Below, in pieces: positions 1 to 7,607 of a DNA stretch of 43,409 bases. The notes beneath the pieces are model-generated. The model was not told where the DNA came from. It was given only the letters and a program-made list of their open reading frames with translations, and did not search any database. Every line of letters starts with the position of its first letter. Position 1 is the stretch's first letter. The position numbers were made by a program, and so were the translations under genes. Source of the DNA: Candidatus Hydrogenedens sp. (GTDB lineage: Bacteria; Hydrogenedentota; Hydrogenedentia; Hydrogenedentales; Hydrogenedentaceae); the NCBI GenBank assembly GCA_035361075.1, contig DAOSBX010000029.1:1-43409 (forward strand). The letters run 5' to 3'.

Positions 1-11
1 GGGGGGGGGGG
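1..11. other. Poly-G run at window start
   Basis: Eleven consecutive G open the window in an otherwise AT-rich context. This probably reflects a contig end or a sequencing artefact (inference). Confidence 0.5.
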
Positions 12-81
12 ATGATTGTTTTTGTGTTAATATAAAGTTTATTATTCATTTGTGTATGTTTGTGTTGTGATATTACGAATG

Positions 82-107
82 TAGGGGCGAAAGATTTTTC
101 GCCCCTA
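82..107. repeat. GC-rich intergenic hairpin (REP-like or weak terminator)
   Basis: A perfect 10-bp inverted repeat (TAGGGGCGAA at 82-91, its complement at 98-107) encloses a 6-nt loop. It lies 51 bp past the stop of the leftward LolA-like gene. No T-run follows it on the minus strand, so an intergenic REP-like palindrome is at least as likely as a rho-independent terminator. Confidence 0.5.
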
Positions 108-158
108 AGCCAGTTTTACGGTCTTTTTAATATAAAAATTGCTCTTTACTATACAGGG

Positions 159-956
159 TTATTTTAGGTATTCTCTGGGGGCTTTTCTAAGGTATCTTTC
201 GGTAAATATATCGTCGGGTAGGTTAATATCATACTGGACATCGGAGTATTCTAATAAGGTTTCTCCACCAATATTGGTGTCGGTCATTTTTGATTTTATA
301 ACAGTGGGGTAGCCCTGAATTTCTTTTACTTCTAATGCTTCTGCAACTCGATAAACTTTACCGCCTTTTTCAAACTCTGCTTTTACAGGGATAAAAGTTC
401 CTTTGTGGACATAAACTTTATAAGAATCGAATTCAACGCTTTTCGGGTCTTTGGGGGTATTTTTGATAACATAGAAGTTTTGTGTCGTTTCGATTAATTC
501 GTGATTATCTTCATCAATACCTCTACCAGAGACATCTTCATAAAAGAAATGAGAGCCGACAAAACTGGTGCGTTCATCGGATGCGGCAATTCGTTTCACA
601 ACATCGAGAGCGGGAAGGTATAGCCAGCGGTCATCATCTTTACCGACATGTTTGTGAACCATAAAGACGGTATCTCGCACATCTGCGGGCTGGTGGAAAT
701 ATACATAGAAGCGTTGTTCTTCATCTTTATCATCCATGTTTTTACGGAGGATAGTTAATTCCCTTGTGCGTTCACGGTTCTGAGCATCTTTGATTGTCAT
801 TTTGACGCGGGCTTTACCATCGTTCCCTTTATAGTATGCGGAATGGTTGGCTTTTTTAACAATTTCATTGACATCGGTCAAGTCCTGTGAAAATCCTTTT
901 GGCATGAGCAGGAAAACGGCCACGATTGCTGTTAATAGAATGGATACATGTTTCAT
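159..956 (-). CDS. Outer membrane lipoprotein-sorting (LolA-like) periplasmic protein
   Basis: The product is 265 aa with a cleavable signal peptide (hydrophobic stretch at residues 5-20, likely cut after FSQ). The rest is a beta-rich domain with motifs of the uncharacterised LolA-like family: RTRELTILRK, RWLYLPALDVVKRI, SFVGSHFFYEDVSGR and a late DVQYDINLPDDIFTERYL. By family these are periplasmic lipid or lipoprotein carriers that accompany RND/MMPL transporters. It follows the RND gene by 23 bp on the same strand, so it is probably that exporter's periplasmic partner (inference). A good AAGGAG site precedes the ATG. The length is normal and nothing appears broken. The cargo cannot be read from sequence. 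Confidence 0.88.
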   Translation of the reverse strand: MKHVSILLTAIVAVFLLMPKGFSQDLTDVNEIVKKANHSAYYKGNDGKARVKMTIKDAQNRERTRELTILRKNMDDKDEEQRFYVYFHQPADVRDTVFMVHKHVGKDDDRWLYLPALDVVKRIAASDERTSFVGSHFFYEDVSGRGIDEDNHELIETTQNFYVIKNTPKDPKSVEFDSYKVYVHKGTFIPVKAEFEKGGKVYRVAEALEVKEIQGYPTVIKSKMTDTNIGGETLLEYSDVQYDINLPDDIFTERYLRKAPREYLK

Positions 957-979
957 GGTAAAACTCCTTATCTTTACGG

Positions 980-3883
980 TTATTTGTTTTGATTTTCTAT
1001 GGGTATTTCAACGCAAGGTTTGCATTGATTTCTACGAGAACTAATGAAGCAAATTATAGAAAGGATGATAATGGCTATTAACGAAACCCAACTGATAGTA
1101 GTCCAGCCAATATTTAGAAACTGATAGATATTAATAGCAACAGCACCTACAATTGTAATCCCTGTAACGATGCAGGTGTTGCACATGCAGGTAATACTGC
1201 AAAACCGTGTTTTAGGAAAGAGTAACGGTTCGAAAAGTCGAGTTAATGCAGGTAGAATAATTAATGTTCCTACGCCGGAGAAAAGCATAATAGAAGCCAT
1301 AAAAGTTCCCACCGTAATATGGGGAGCAAGTGGTGCAAACAATAATGGAGTAAAGCCCAAGGCGATAACGATGATATTCCGATACAATGCCCGTGCCGTT
1401 TCTCCGAATAAAATCATGTGGGCTTTTTCCCACGAGCCCGTTTCATTATAGGCAACTCTGCCCCGTGCGAGGAAGTGAATGGCATAATCAACTGCAAGAC
1501 CGAGAGTTAATGATGATAACACAGCAACAGGCATGTCGTAATATTTTCCAACTAACCCTAAGGCTCCATAGATAGCACCGATAGTAATTGTCAGAGGTAT
1601 CATACTGAGTAAGCCCCATAAGCCCGAGTGGAATAAGATTATCATCATCGCTAAAACGACAAGGAACGACCCTAAAAAGGCCTCTAACATTCCTATGACC
1701 ATTTTTTTCTGCCAGACGACATTGATATAAGTCAGACCATACCAGTCGTGCTTCATAGGGAAGGGGGGAGGATTATCTTTAATGAATGTATCTATGGTTT
1801 CAACTACTTTGTTCATATCTTTGTTGTCACCACTTTTTAATTGAACCCAGATACTGGCAGATTTGTAGTCAGGTGTAACGAAGTGATAAATATCTTGAGG
1901 ACGATGGCTACCTTCATAGGTCATGATACATTGAGCCACAGCCCGGGAACTTTCCGGTATTCGATATTCCTTCTCATCACCTCCCATAAGTTCACGATGA
2001 ACGGTTTTTATAAGGGTAGGTAAAGAATTTGTTTTCCCGACAATTCCTGTTTTCATCATGGTGTCATTTAATTGGTCTATATAATGAAGGATTTCAGGTT
2101 GTTTGAATATCTCACTCCTCTGGAGTTCAAGGCCGACAAACCTTTCTGCAAGGTCCCATGCATCCTGAGTTTCACTATTTGCATTGTTGAGTTGTTCACC
2201 ACACCAATTCTGGAGCGATTCAAGTATAGATTTTAATTCCTTATTATCTGCCTGTTTATGTAAATTGATGAATTCAGAATAAACCTTTTCAGTAATTTCA
2301 TTAGTATTTGCGTCATCTGCTCCGTTTTCTTTGAACCATTTAGTGAGTCTTTCCTTAAAACCTTTTTGATAATTATCAAATGAAAATTGACTTTCATCCG
2401 ATTTTAAAGCCAGATATGCCATATATGTTCCGCCAAAATGTTTATTCAAAACTGTATCCGCTACTCTAATTTTATGGGTAGATTTGAACCATCGGGTAGG
2501 ATTGTCATTAACTTCTATTTGCGTTATTCCATATATAGCAATGACTATCATTATAGCCGTGCCTAAAAGAATAAGTTTATATTGATTATAAGTGAATTTG
2601 CCGAGAGCATATAAAATCTTTGCAAGCAATGTATGTTCCTCTGCTTCATGAGAAGTTTTATTCACAGAGGCACCGAAGTTTTTGAGTTTCTTTTCGGATA
2701 GAAGCATGGCATATGCAGGGATAAAGGTTACGGTTAAAATCCATGCGATAGCAACGCCAACTGCAATGAATATACCAAAGGTCTGCACGGGTGGATTAGG
2801 TGTTAAAGCAAGCGAAGCAAATCCAGCAAGTGTTGTCAATGAGGTATATAACATGGGCATAAAAAGGGTATCCATTACGGATAATAAAATCTCTTTTCTC
2901 GGTTTTTGGGGAGTGTATCGTTCAAAAAATTCGGAAAGGATATGTATGGAATCCAATACCGCTATGGGCATAATAAACACAGGTATCATAGAACTCATAA
3001 TGTGAACGGTATTACCGGAAATTACTAAAAGCCCCATAGTCCAGATGGTAGTAACAATCGCAACAATAAGAGGGGAGAGGATTAAAATTAATTGACGGAA
3101 AAAGAATAACATCAGTAAGAAAATAACCAACATAGCAAGAGGAGAAGAAATCGCCATTTGTTTGAACATCTCTACCCCAAAGGTATCGTTGGCAACAGGT
3201 AATCCCGTGATATAGTATTTTTCATCCCCCTTAAAGGTGGCTATTTTACCCTCTAATGCTTTACTAACCCGATAACTTTGATTCTTTGCTGTGATAGGAA
3301 TATATAAGGCTATTGCTTTCCCATCTTCAGAAATAAGCGTATCCTTTAAGAACGGAAGTCGCTCCGTTTTCTTCTTTATTTCTAATGCTTCTTCATCCGT
3401 TGCAGGAGGGGAACTCATAAGCCATTCAAAGCGAACTTCTCCAATACCTCCTTGTTCGACATTATCCACAGTGGACGGAGCAATAAGTTCACTGGCTATA
3501 ACACCATCATATTTTTCAGGCTCATTTGGATTTTGCCATTGAAGCGTTTTTGCAAATTCCGTTAACTCGTATATTTTTTTCAGTGTATCCGCATTAAATA
3601 CTCCCTGCGGATGTTTTTCATTTACAATACCCAGAACTACAATTTCATAAATGGTAAATTGCTTTTTCATCTCATTATGAAATATACGCACTGCCTCTTT
3701 GTGGCTAAGCATATTTTCGGGGTCTGTATCAATACTGATTTTGTTTAGCATGGGAAATGATTGAGGAAATAAATTAGGAAGAGCCACAAGGGCAATGATT
3801 ACGAAAGTAACTATTGCCATTACACCAACTACAGTTTTAGGATGATCAACAGAAAACTTTACCATTTTCAGTCCTGGGTTCAT
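980..3883 (-). CDS. RND superfamily exporter, MMPL/HAE3 type
   Basis: The 967-aa inner-membrane transporter has the RND plan: TM1 at about 18-39, a large periplasmic domain, a TM bundle at about 240-400, a second periplasmic domain (about 470-770) and a second TM bundle (about 775-890). The motif GLAVDYAIHFLARGR in the second bundle is typical of the hopanoid/lipid-type HAE3 branch. Such proteins use the proton gradient to move hydrophobic cargo; here the cargo is unknown. After the last expected TM helix there is an extension of about 75 residues with two more hydrophobic segments, a cysteine cluster (C895, C899, C901, C904) and a terminal CKPC. AAAGGAG precedes the ATG. It is the middle gene of a DUF2892-RND-LolA operon. 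Confidence 0.93.
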   Translation of the reverse strand: MNPGLKMVKFSVDHPKTVVGVMAIVTFVIIALVALPNLFPQSFPMLNKISIDTDPENMLSHKEAVRIFHNEMKKQFTIYEIVVLGIVNEKHPQGVFNADTLKKIYELTEFAKTLQWQNPNEPEKYDGVIASELIAPSTVDNVEQGGIGEVRFEWLMSSPPATDEEALEIKKKTERLPFLKDTLISEDGKAIALYIPITAKNQSYRVSKALEGKIATFKGDEKYYITGLPVANDTFGVEMFKQMAISSPLAMLVIFLLMLFFFRQLILILSPLIVAIVTTIWTMGLLVISGNTVHIMSSMIPVFIMPIAVLDSIHILSEFFERYTPQKPRKEILLSVMDTLFMPMLYTSLTTLAGFASLALTPNPPVQTFGIFIAVGVAIAWILTVTFIPAYAMLLSEKKLKNFGASVNKTSHEAEEHTLLAKILYALGKFTYNQYKLILLGTAIMIVIAIYGITQIEVNDNPTRWFKSTHKIRVADTVLNKHFGGTYMAYLALKSDESQFSFDNYQKGFKERLTKWFKENGADDANTNEITEKVYSEFINLHKQADNKELKSILESLQNWCGEQLNNANSETQDAWDLAERFVGLELQRSEIFKQPEILHYIDQLNDTMMKTGIVGKTNSLPTLIKTVHRELMGGDEKEYRIPESSRAVAQCIMTYEGSHRPQDIYHFVTPDYKSASIWVQLKSGDNKDMNKVVETIDTFIKDNPPPFPMKHDWYGLTYINVVWQKKMVIGMLEAFLGSFLVVLAMMIILFHSGLWGLLSMIPLTITIGAIYGALGLVGKYYDMPVAVLSSLTLGLAVDYAIHFLARGRVAYNETGSWEKAHMILFGETARALYRNIIVIALGFTPLLFAPLAPHITVGTFMASIMLFSGVGTLIILPALTRLFEPLLFPKTRFCSITCMCNTCIVTGITIVGAVAINIYQFLNIGWTTISWVSLIAIIILSIICFISSRRNQCKPCVEIPIENQNK

Positions 3884-3945
3884 AAATATCTCCTTTTGTC
3901 GTGAGTTTATCTATAATAATATCAAATAAATACTTTTTTATTAAC

Positions 3946-4140
3946 TTATTTTTGATGAGGAACACCTAATTTCTCTAATATCCACACCATTGGACACCAG
4001 TTGGTAATGCCCGATTGAAAAAGGTTTAGCCCTACAAAAGCGGTGAATAATAGCCAGTAGGGACTGTGTAAATAGGCAAGAGCCACACTTAGTAGCACAA
4101 AACTCCCTGCGATAAGTCTTAAATATCTTTCAATTGTCAT
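3946..4140 (-). CDS. DUF2892 (YgaP-like) small membrane protein
   Basis: The product is 64 aa with two hydrophobic helices (about 8-24 and 28-42) and the family signature FQSGITNWCPMVWILEKLG, which is the conserved DUF2892 N-W-C-P ending. In other bacteria the domain occurs alone or fused to rhodanese; its function is not established. AAAGGAG lies just upstream of the ATG. The gene is 62 bp upstream of the RND exporter on the same strand and is probably the first gene of that operon. A TATAAT sits at 4175-4170 on the minus strand without a clear -35. Confidence 0.88.
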   Translation of the reverse strand: MTIERYLRLIAGSFVLLSVALAYLHSPYWLLFTAFVGLNLFQSGITNWCPMVWILEKLGVPHQK

Positions 4141-4443
4141 GTCTAAACTCCTTTTATTTCTGTTTTTTTATTATAAAGCAAAGCCTGTGCCAAAAAGTAA
4201 AACTTTTGTAATTGCCTATTTAATAATAGTTTATATATGGGAAAGTTTGGATGTTTGATTTTGAAACATGATAAATAAATTAACATCGTTTAATTTTGAA
4301 TATAGTTAAAGTAGTTCAGGTATTCTGCCTTACGATGAACTCGTAGGCAAGATATATGGGGCTACTTAAATTTATGATTAAAAACATATCATTTTTGAAT
4401 TAATCCTTTAATTTATAGTATAAAAGAAGGGTTGAATGTACTC
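4141..4443. other. Intergenic region with small hairpin and tRNA promoter
   Basis: No coding gene is visible in these 303 bases. They hold the upstream region of the leftward DUF2892 operon, a hairpin at 4326-4349 (TGCCT and ACGA pairing with TCGT and AGGCA around TGAAC, one bulged T), and the tRNA-Ser promoter. Confidence 0.6.
4395..4424 (+). promoter_or_regulatory. Sigma70-type promoter of tRNA-Ser
   Basis: TTGAAT at 4395-4400 and TATAAA at 4419-4424 are separated by 18 bp. The predicted start near 4431 is about 13 nt before the mature tRNA. Confidence 0.55.
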
Positions 4444-4536
4444 GGAGAGATGGCCGAGTGGTTGAAGGCGGCGGCCTCGAAAGCCGTTGTGCCGGTTTAC
4501 CCGGCACCGTGGGTTCGAATCCCACTCTCTCCGCCA
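4444..4536 (+). tRNA. tRNA-Ser (anticodon CGA)
   Basis: A complete class II tRNA. The acceptor stem is GGAGAGA (4444-4450) with TCTCTCC (4526-4532), discriminator G and encoded CCA (4534-4536). The anticodon arm is GCGGC, loop CTCGAAA and GCCGT, giving anticodon CGA at 4478-4480, which reads UCG serine codons. There is a long variable arm (TGCCGG, TTTA, CCGGCA) and a standard TTCGAAT T-loop. It stands next to the palindrome-flanked ATPase unit, and a degenerate copy of its 3' half lies at 6394-6456. Confidence 0.97.
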
Positions 4537-4824
4537 GTAAAAAAAGTATTAAAGTAATAGCTTCGTAGATGAATAAGAGGGTTATATAAAAGTGGGGAGG
4601 AATCCAGGTTTTAAACTTTGGGAATATTGAATTGATTTTGTTGGTAAAAGTAAAGAACTGGAGATATTCATCTCGAAATGTCTAAAGGGGAAGAGGGGTC
4701 AAATAATAATGAATTGAATTATGCATGCTATTTATTCAACATTGTATTTTATTGATGTACCTGGTTAAAATGTTGGAGGATAAATATAATTTTTTTGACC
4801 TGTTTATTTATTTGCATTTTGATT
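4537..4824. other. Non-coding stretch between tRNA-Ser and the first palindrome
   Basis: No open frame, RNA gene or clear terminator was found. The strongly AT-rich end near 4812-4817 (TTGCAT) can serve as a -35 for the TATAAT inside the first palindrome. Confidence 0.5.
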
Positions 4825-4841
4825 TCAGTTACTATTATAAT
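4812..4841 (+). promoter_or_regulatory. Putative promoter embedded in palindrome copy 1
   Basis: TTGCAT at 4812-4817, an 18-bp spacer and TATAAT at 4836-4841. The -10 box is the centre of the palindrome, so a protein bound there would compete with RNA polymerase (inference). A second TATAAT lies at 4870-4875 in copy 2. Confidence 0.45.
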
Positions 4842-4850
4842 AGGAACTGA
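4825..4850. repeat. Palindrome copy 1 (left outer)
   Basis: A 26-bp palindrome with arms TCAGTT and AACTGA around the core CTATTATAATAG, with one mismatched pair (A against G just outside the core). Its centre is 4837/4838. The core contains TATAAT at 4836-4841, 18 bp after TTGCAT at 4812-4817. Confidence 0.9.
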
Positions 4851-4858
4851 TATTAAAA

Positions 4859-4884
4859 ACAGTTACTATTATAATAGGGACTGA
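4859..4884. repeat. Palindrome copy 2 (left inner)
   Basis: The second 26-bp copy, 8 bp after copy 1, with centres exactly 34 bp apart. The core CTATTATAATAG is unchanged, and the gene-facing arm carries GGGACTGA. It ends 5 bp before the ATPase ATG, leaving no room for a Shine-Dalgarno site outside the palindrome. Confidence 0.9.
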
Positions 4885-4889
4885 AAAAT

Positions 4890-6374
4890 ATGGATAAAAA
4901 CAAGATAGAACAGTTTTATATGAAATGGCAGTTAACTCTTCCGAAAAGAATTGAAGGGTATATTTATAATGAAAATAAGCAACTTCTGCCAATTCGATAT
5001 ATTTTCCCCAGATTTATAAATTTAATTGAGCGATTCTTAAAAAATGAGATTTCAGAAATAGAAAAGATTATTTTGATGCCAGGTATCAGAGGCATAGGGA
5101 AAAGCACCCTTTTATCTCAAATATATACTTTAGAGAAATTTTTATTACCTGATAATAAAAGTATCCTAAAGAATCTCGGAAAATTGGATGAAAGATTATA
5201 TCTTGATGTAAGTCAGTTGCATGCAGAACAGATTTCGTTACATGACTTTTTCCAATTTTATGAGGAAATGAAAGATATTCATTTTGAAAAGCCAAATAAA
5301 AAAATATTAATTCTTCTTGATGAGGTCCATTTTGATGATAGATGGGGATTGTTTTTGAAAAATCTTTTTGATAGGACTAAAGGTCATAAAGATGTATTGG
5401 TAATAGCAACAGGTTCTTCCGCTTTGCACATAAATATAATTCCCGATTTAGGAAGACGTTCCGATATATGGGAAATGTTCCCTTTGGATTTTAGTGAGTA
5501 TTTACTTTTAAAGTATGGCAAAGATATTGTCAAACATGGTTTTTCAGAAAAATTGCGGACGATAATATTTAGTTCTTCAACTGCAAAAGAAGTATTTAAT
5601 AAATTATATAAGGAAAAGAAGCAAGTAGATAAATATTTTGTTAATGAAGTTCCTGTTAAAGCAGAAGAGGACTTTTTTGAGTTAGGAGGGTTTCCATCGT
5701 CGCTAAAAATAGAGAATAAACAAAAAGCAATAGAGAAAATAAAGAGTGTAATAGATGGTATTATCGCCAAAGATATTCTTAAATTAAAGAACTTTGAGAC
5801 ACATACTGTCGCAAAAATTACTGATTTGTTATATCTTTTAGCTCAGTCTGATTTGATAAGTTATAGTAAGCTTCAATCAGTGCTTCAAATAAATAGACCT
5901 GAAACATTAGACAACCTAATTGAGGTTTTGATGTTAAGTGGACTGTTACTTAAAGTAAAGGCTTATGGGACAACTTATGGACCTACACGAAAAACACCGA
6001 AATACCTTTTTATAACCCCTTCCCTTCGTTGTGCAATTTTAGATAACAATTTCTACGGTGGTATCGAAGGGAAGAAATTAGAAGATTATTTTGCATTAAT
6101 CTTTCAAAAACATATAAGAAGAGGAAGTAGTATCGGTTCCCCCAAATTATCATTTGATATGGCTGAAGGTGGTGCCGATTTTATACTAACCCTGCAAGAT
6201 AAAAGTAGCGTTGTAATTGAAGTCGGTTTTAATAAAGAAGATGTAAAACAAGTAGAAAAAACAATGCAAAAGGCAAAGAATTGCAAATATGGACTGGTAT
6301 TTGGAAGTAACAATCTGGATTTAATCAATAATTCTATTGTAAAAATACCCTTACGATTTCTACTACTTATTTAA
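4890..6374 (+). CDS. AAA ATPase with DUF4143 C-terminal domain
   Basis: The 494-aa product has an AAA_14-type P-loop domain: Walker A GIRGIGKST at 65-73, Walker B ILILLDE at 139-145, sensor-1 ATGSSA at 173-178, and GRRSDIWEMFPLDFSEY at 188-204, typical of the family. A helical/winged-helix-like region follows at about 300-355. The C-terminus is DUF4143-like with a nuclease-fold-like pattern GADFIL (D430) and VVIEV (E444), but the usual Lys after E-x is Gly (G446). No signal peptide. The family is widespread and poorly characterised; no activity is established. The gene is enclosed by inverted modules of paired palindromes, and its start is 5 bp from one of them. Expression may be near-leaderless, since no SD is visible. 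Frames are intact. Confidence 0.85.
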   Translation: MDKNKIEQFYMKWQLTLPKRIEGYIYNENKQLLPIRYIFPRFINLIERFLKNEISEIEKIILMPGIRGIGKSTLLSQIYTLEKFLLPDNKSILKNLGKLDERLYLDVSQLHAEQISLHDFFQFYEEMKDIHFEKPNKKILILLDEVHFDDRWGLFLKNLFDRTKGHKDVLVIATGSSALHINIIPDLGRRSDIWEMFPLDFSEYLLLKYGKDIVKHGFSEKLRTIIFSSSTAKEVFNKLYKEKKQVDKYFVNEVPVKAEEDFFELGGFPSSLKIENKQKAIEKIKSVIDGIIAKDILKLKNFETHTVAKITDLLYLLAQSDLISYSKLQSVLQINRPETLDNLIEVLMLSGLLLKVKAYGTTYGPTRKTPKYLFITPSLRCAILDNNFYGGIEGKKLEDYFALIFQKHIRRGSSIGSPKLSFDMAEGGADFILTLQDKSSVVIEVGFNKEDVKQVEKTMQKAKNCKYGLVFGSNNLDLINNSIVKIPLRFLLLI

Positions 6375-6393
6375 TTTTTAGGAAATAATAGAA

Positions 6394-6456
6394 ATCAGAC
6401 TCAAAACTGATTGTGCCAGTTTTCCCGTCATTGTGGGCTTACATACCCCATTCCTA
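6394..6456 (+). pseudogene. Degenerate class II tRNA (Ser-like) 3' fragment
   Basis: From 6400 the sequence aligns without gaps to tRNA-Ser(CGA) from its anticodon loop onward: 28 of 38 bases over the loop, variable arm and start of the T-arm, and 22 of 27 within the variable arm to T-stem part (TTGTGCC, GTTT, CCCG, GTGGG shared). A 5-bp anticodon-like stem (ATCAG 6394-6398, CTGAT 6407-6411) remains, with an 8-nt loop. The variable arm and T-arm pairing have decayed. No acceptor 5' half or D-arm is found upstream. It is either a relic of a neighbouring tRNA or a captured tRNA end. Confidence 0.6.
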
Positions 6457-6551
6457 CCTGATGAAAAGTTGAGAATAAATTTTTTATGTTTTATGATGCA
6501 AATTAATTATTGGACAGAATCTTTTATAAGAGTGAGAAGGATTTTAAAAAT

Positions 6552-6577
6552 TCAGTCCCTATTATAATAAGAACTGA
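6552..6577. repeat. Palindrome copy 3 (right inner)
   Basis: A 26-bp palindrome with arms TCAGTC and AACTGA, centre 6564/6565; the outer arms extend to AATTCAG and CTGAATT (6549-6580). Its gene-facing arm is the exact reverse complement of the gene-facing arm of copy 2, giving 19 bp of perfect inverted identity across the ATPase gene. Confidence 0.88.
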
Positions 6578-6585
6578 ATTTTATT

Positions 6586-6611
6586 TCAGTTTCTATTATA
6601 ATAATAATTAA
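6586..6611. repeat. Palindrome copy 4 (right outer), half degenerate
   Basis: The left arm TCAGTT and the core CTATTATAAT are kept, but the right arm has drifted to AATAATTAA. The centre is 6598/6599, 34 bp from copy 3, matching the left pair. Its TATAAT (6597-6602) lies 35 bp before the ATG of the next gene and may act as that gene's -10. Confidence 0.8.
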
Positions 6612-6637
6612 AACTAAAATATTAATGGTGAGATTAA

Positions 6638-7603
6638 ATGAAATCACTTTTTTTTGATGGGCGAGATTTATTTATAAGGGAAATGGATATTCCTATTCCA
6701 GAACAAGGAGAAGTATTAATTCGGGTATTAATGGCGGGGATATGTAAGACGGACTTGGAGATTGTGAAAGGGTATATGGATTTTAAGGGAATTTTAGGAC
6801 ACGAGTTTGTGGGTGAAGTAGTTGAAGCGGAAAATAAAAGTCTGATTGGTAAACGAGTTGTCGGAGAGATAAATTGTCCCTGCTATCGTTGTTCATTTTG
6901 CCTTCAAGGTATGTCGAACCATTGTCCAACCCGAACTGTGCTCGGGATAAATAATAGAGAGGGGGTTTTTGCAGAATATACTACACTGCCTGAAAGGAAT
7001 TTGCATATTGTTCCGGATAGTGTGTCTGATGAAGTAGCAGTATTTACGGAGCCCGTTGCAGCGGGATTTCGCATCCTCGAACAAATACAATTTAATCCTG
7101 AAGATTTCGTAGTTGTGTTGGGTGATGGACGAATGGGACAGATTATTTCTCAAATTATAAATCCTTATGTCCGAAGATTAGTATGTGTAGGGAAACATAC
7201 GAAAAAACTGTTCTTATTAAACATAATTGGAATTGATACATGTTTATTAGACTATTGGAAAGATAAAAATTTAGATGTCGTAATAGATGCCACTGGAAAT
7301 CCTACAGCACAGTCTTTGGCATTAGATAGGTTACGACCTCAGGGGACATTAGTCATAAAAAGCACTACAGAAGAACAAAATACATTAAACCTTTCAAAAT
7401 TGGTTGTGGACGAAATTAAAATTATTGGTTCTCGTTGTGGTCCGTTTGGACCAGCATTAAAAGCATTATCAGAAAAGAAAGTTGAAGTAGAATATATGAT
7501 AAGTTATAAGTTTGCTTTTGAAGATATAATAAAAGCATTTGAGATTGCACAAAGTAAAGACTGCCTTAAAGTATTAATAGACTTTCGAAATAAGAAAGGA
7601 TGA
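6638..7603 (+). CDS. Zinc-dependent medium-chain (alcohol) dehydrogenase family protein
   Basis: The 321-aa NAD(P)-dependent oxidoreductase of the MDR family has catalytic-zinc ligands C36 (GICKTD), H55-E56 (GHEFVGEV) and E138 (TEPVA). The structural zinc lobe is C82-x2-C85-x2-C88-x7-C96, and the Rossmann motif is LGDGRMGQ at 161-168. It is slightly shorter than the usual 340-350 aa but has every key residue. Substrate is unknown; polyols, sugars or alcohols are usual. GGTGAG precedes the ATG. A DUF4432 sugar-epimerase-like gene follows after 4 bp, suggesting joint sugar or polyol catabolism (inference). Confidence 0.9.
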   Translation: MKSLFFDGRDLFIREMDIPIPEQGEVLIRVLMAGICKTDLEIVKGYMDFKGILGHEFVGEVVEAENKSLIGKRVVGEINCPCYRCSFCLQGMSNHCPTRTVLGINNREGVFAEYTTLPERNLHIVPDSVSDEVAVFTEPVAAGFRILEQIQFNPEDFVVVLGDGRMGQIISQIINPYVRRLVCVGKHTKKLFLLNIIGIDTCLLDYWKDKNLDVVIDATGNPTAQSLALDRLRPQGTLVIKSTTEEQNTLNLSKLVVDEIKIIGSRCGPFGPALKALSEKKVEVEYMISYKFAFEDIIKAFEIAQSKDCLKVLIDFRNKKG

Positions 7604-7607
7604 AATT

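Larger units (their letters stand above)
4816..6620. mobile_element. Putative ATPase unit bounded by inverted palindrome modules
   Basis: The left module (4825-4884) and the reverse complement of the right module (6552-6611) match at 50 of 60 positions with no indels, and weaker similarity continues about 9 bp outward. This resembles terminal inverted repeats around a 1.8-kb unit holding one ATPase gene and the tRNA-like fragment. No transposase, integrase or target duplication is visible, so mobility is inference. Paired operators of a resident gene are the alternative. Confidence 0.45.

Noticed and set aside
4825..4884. CRISPR-like repeat pair
   Set aside because: Only two copies per side, spacers of 8 bp, fully palindromic units and no cas genes.
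4890..6374. IS21-type transposition helper (IstB)
   Set aside because: The domain order is AAA_14 plus DUF4143, not IstB, and no IstA transposase is nearby.
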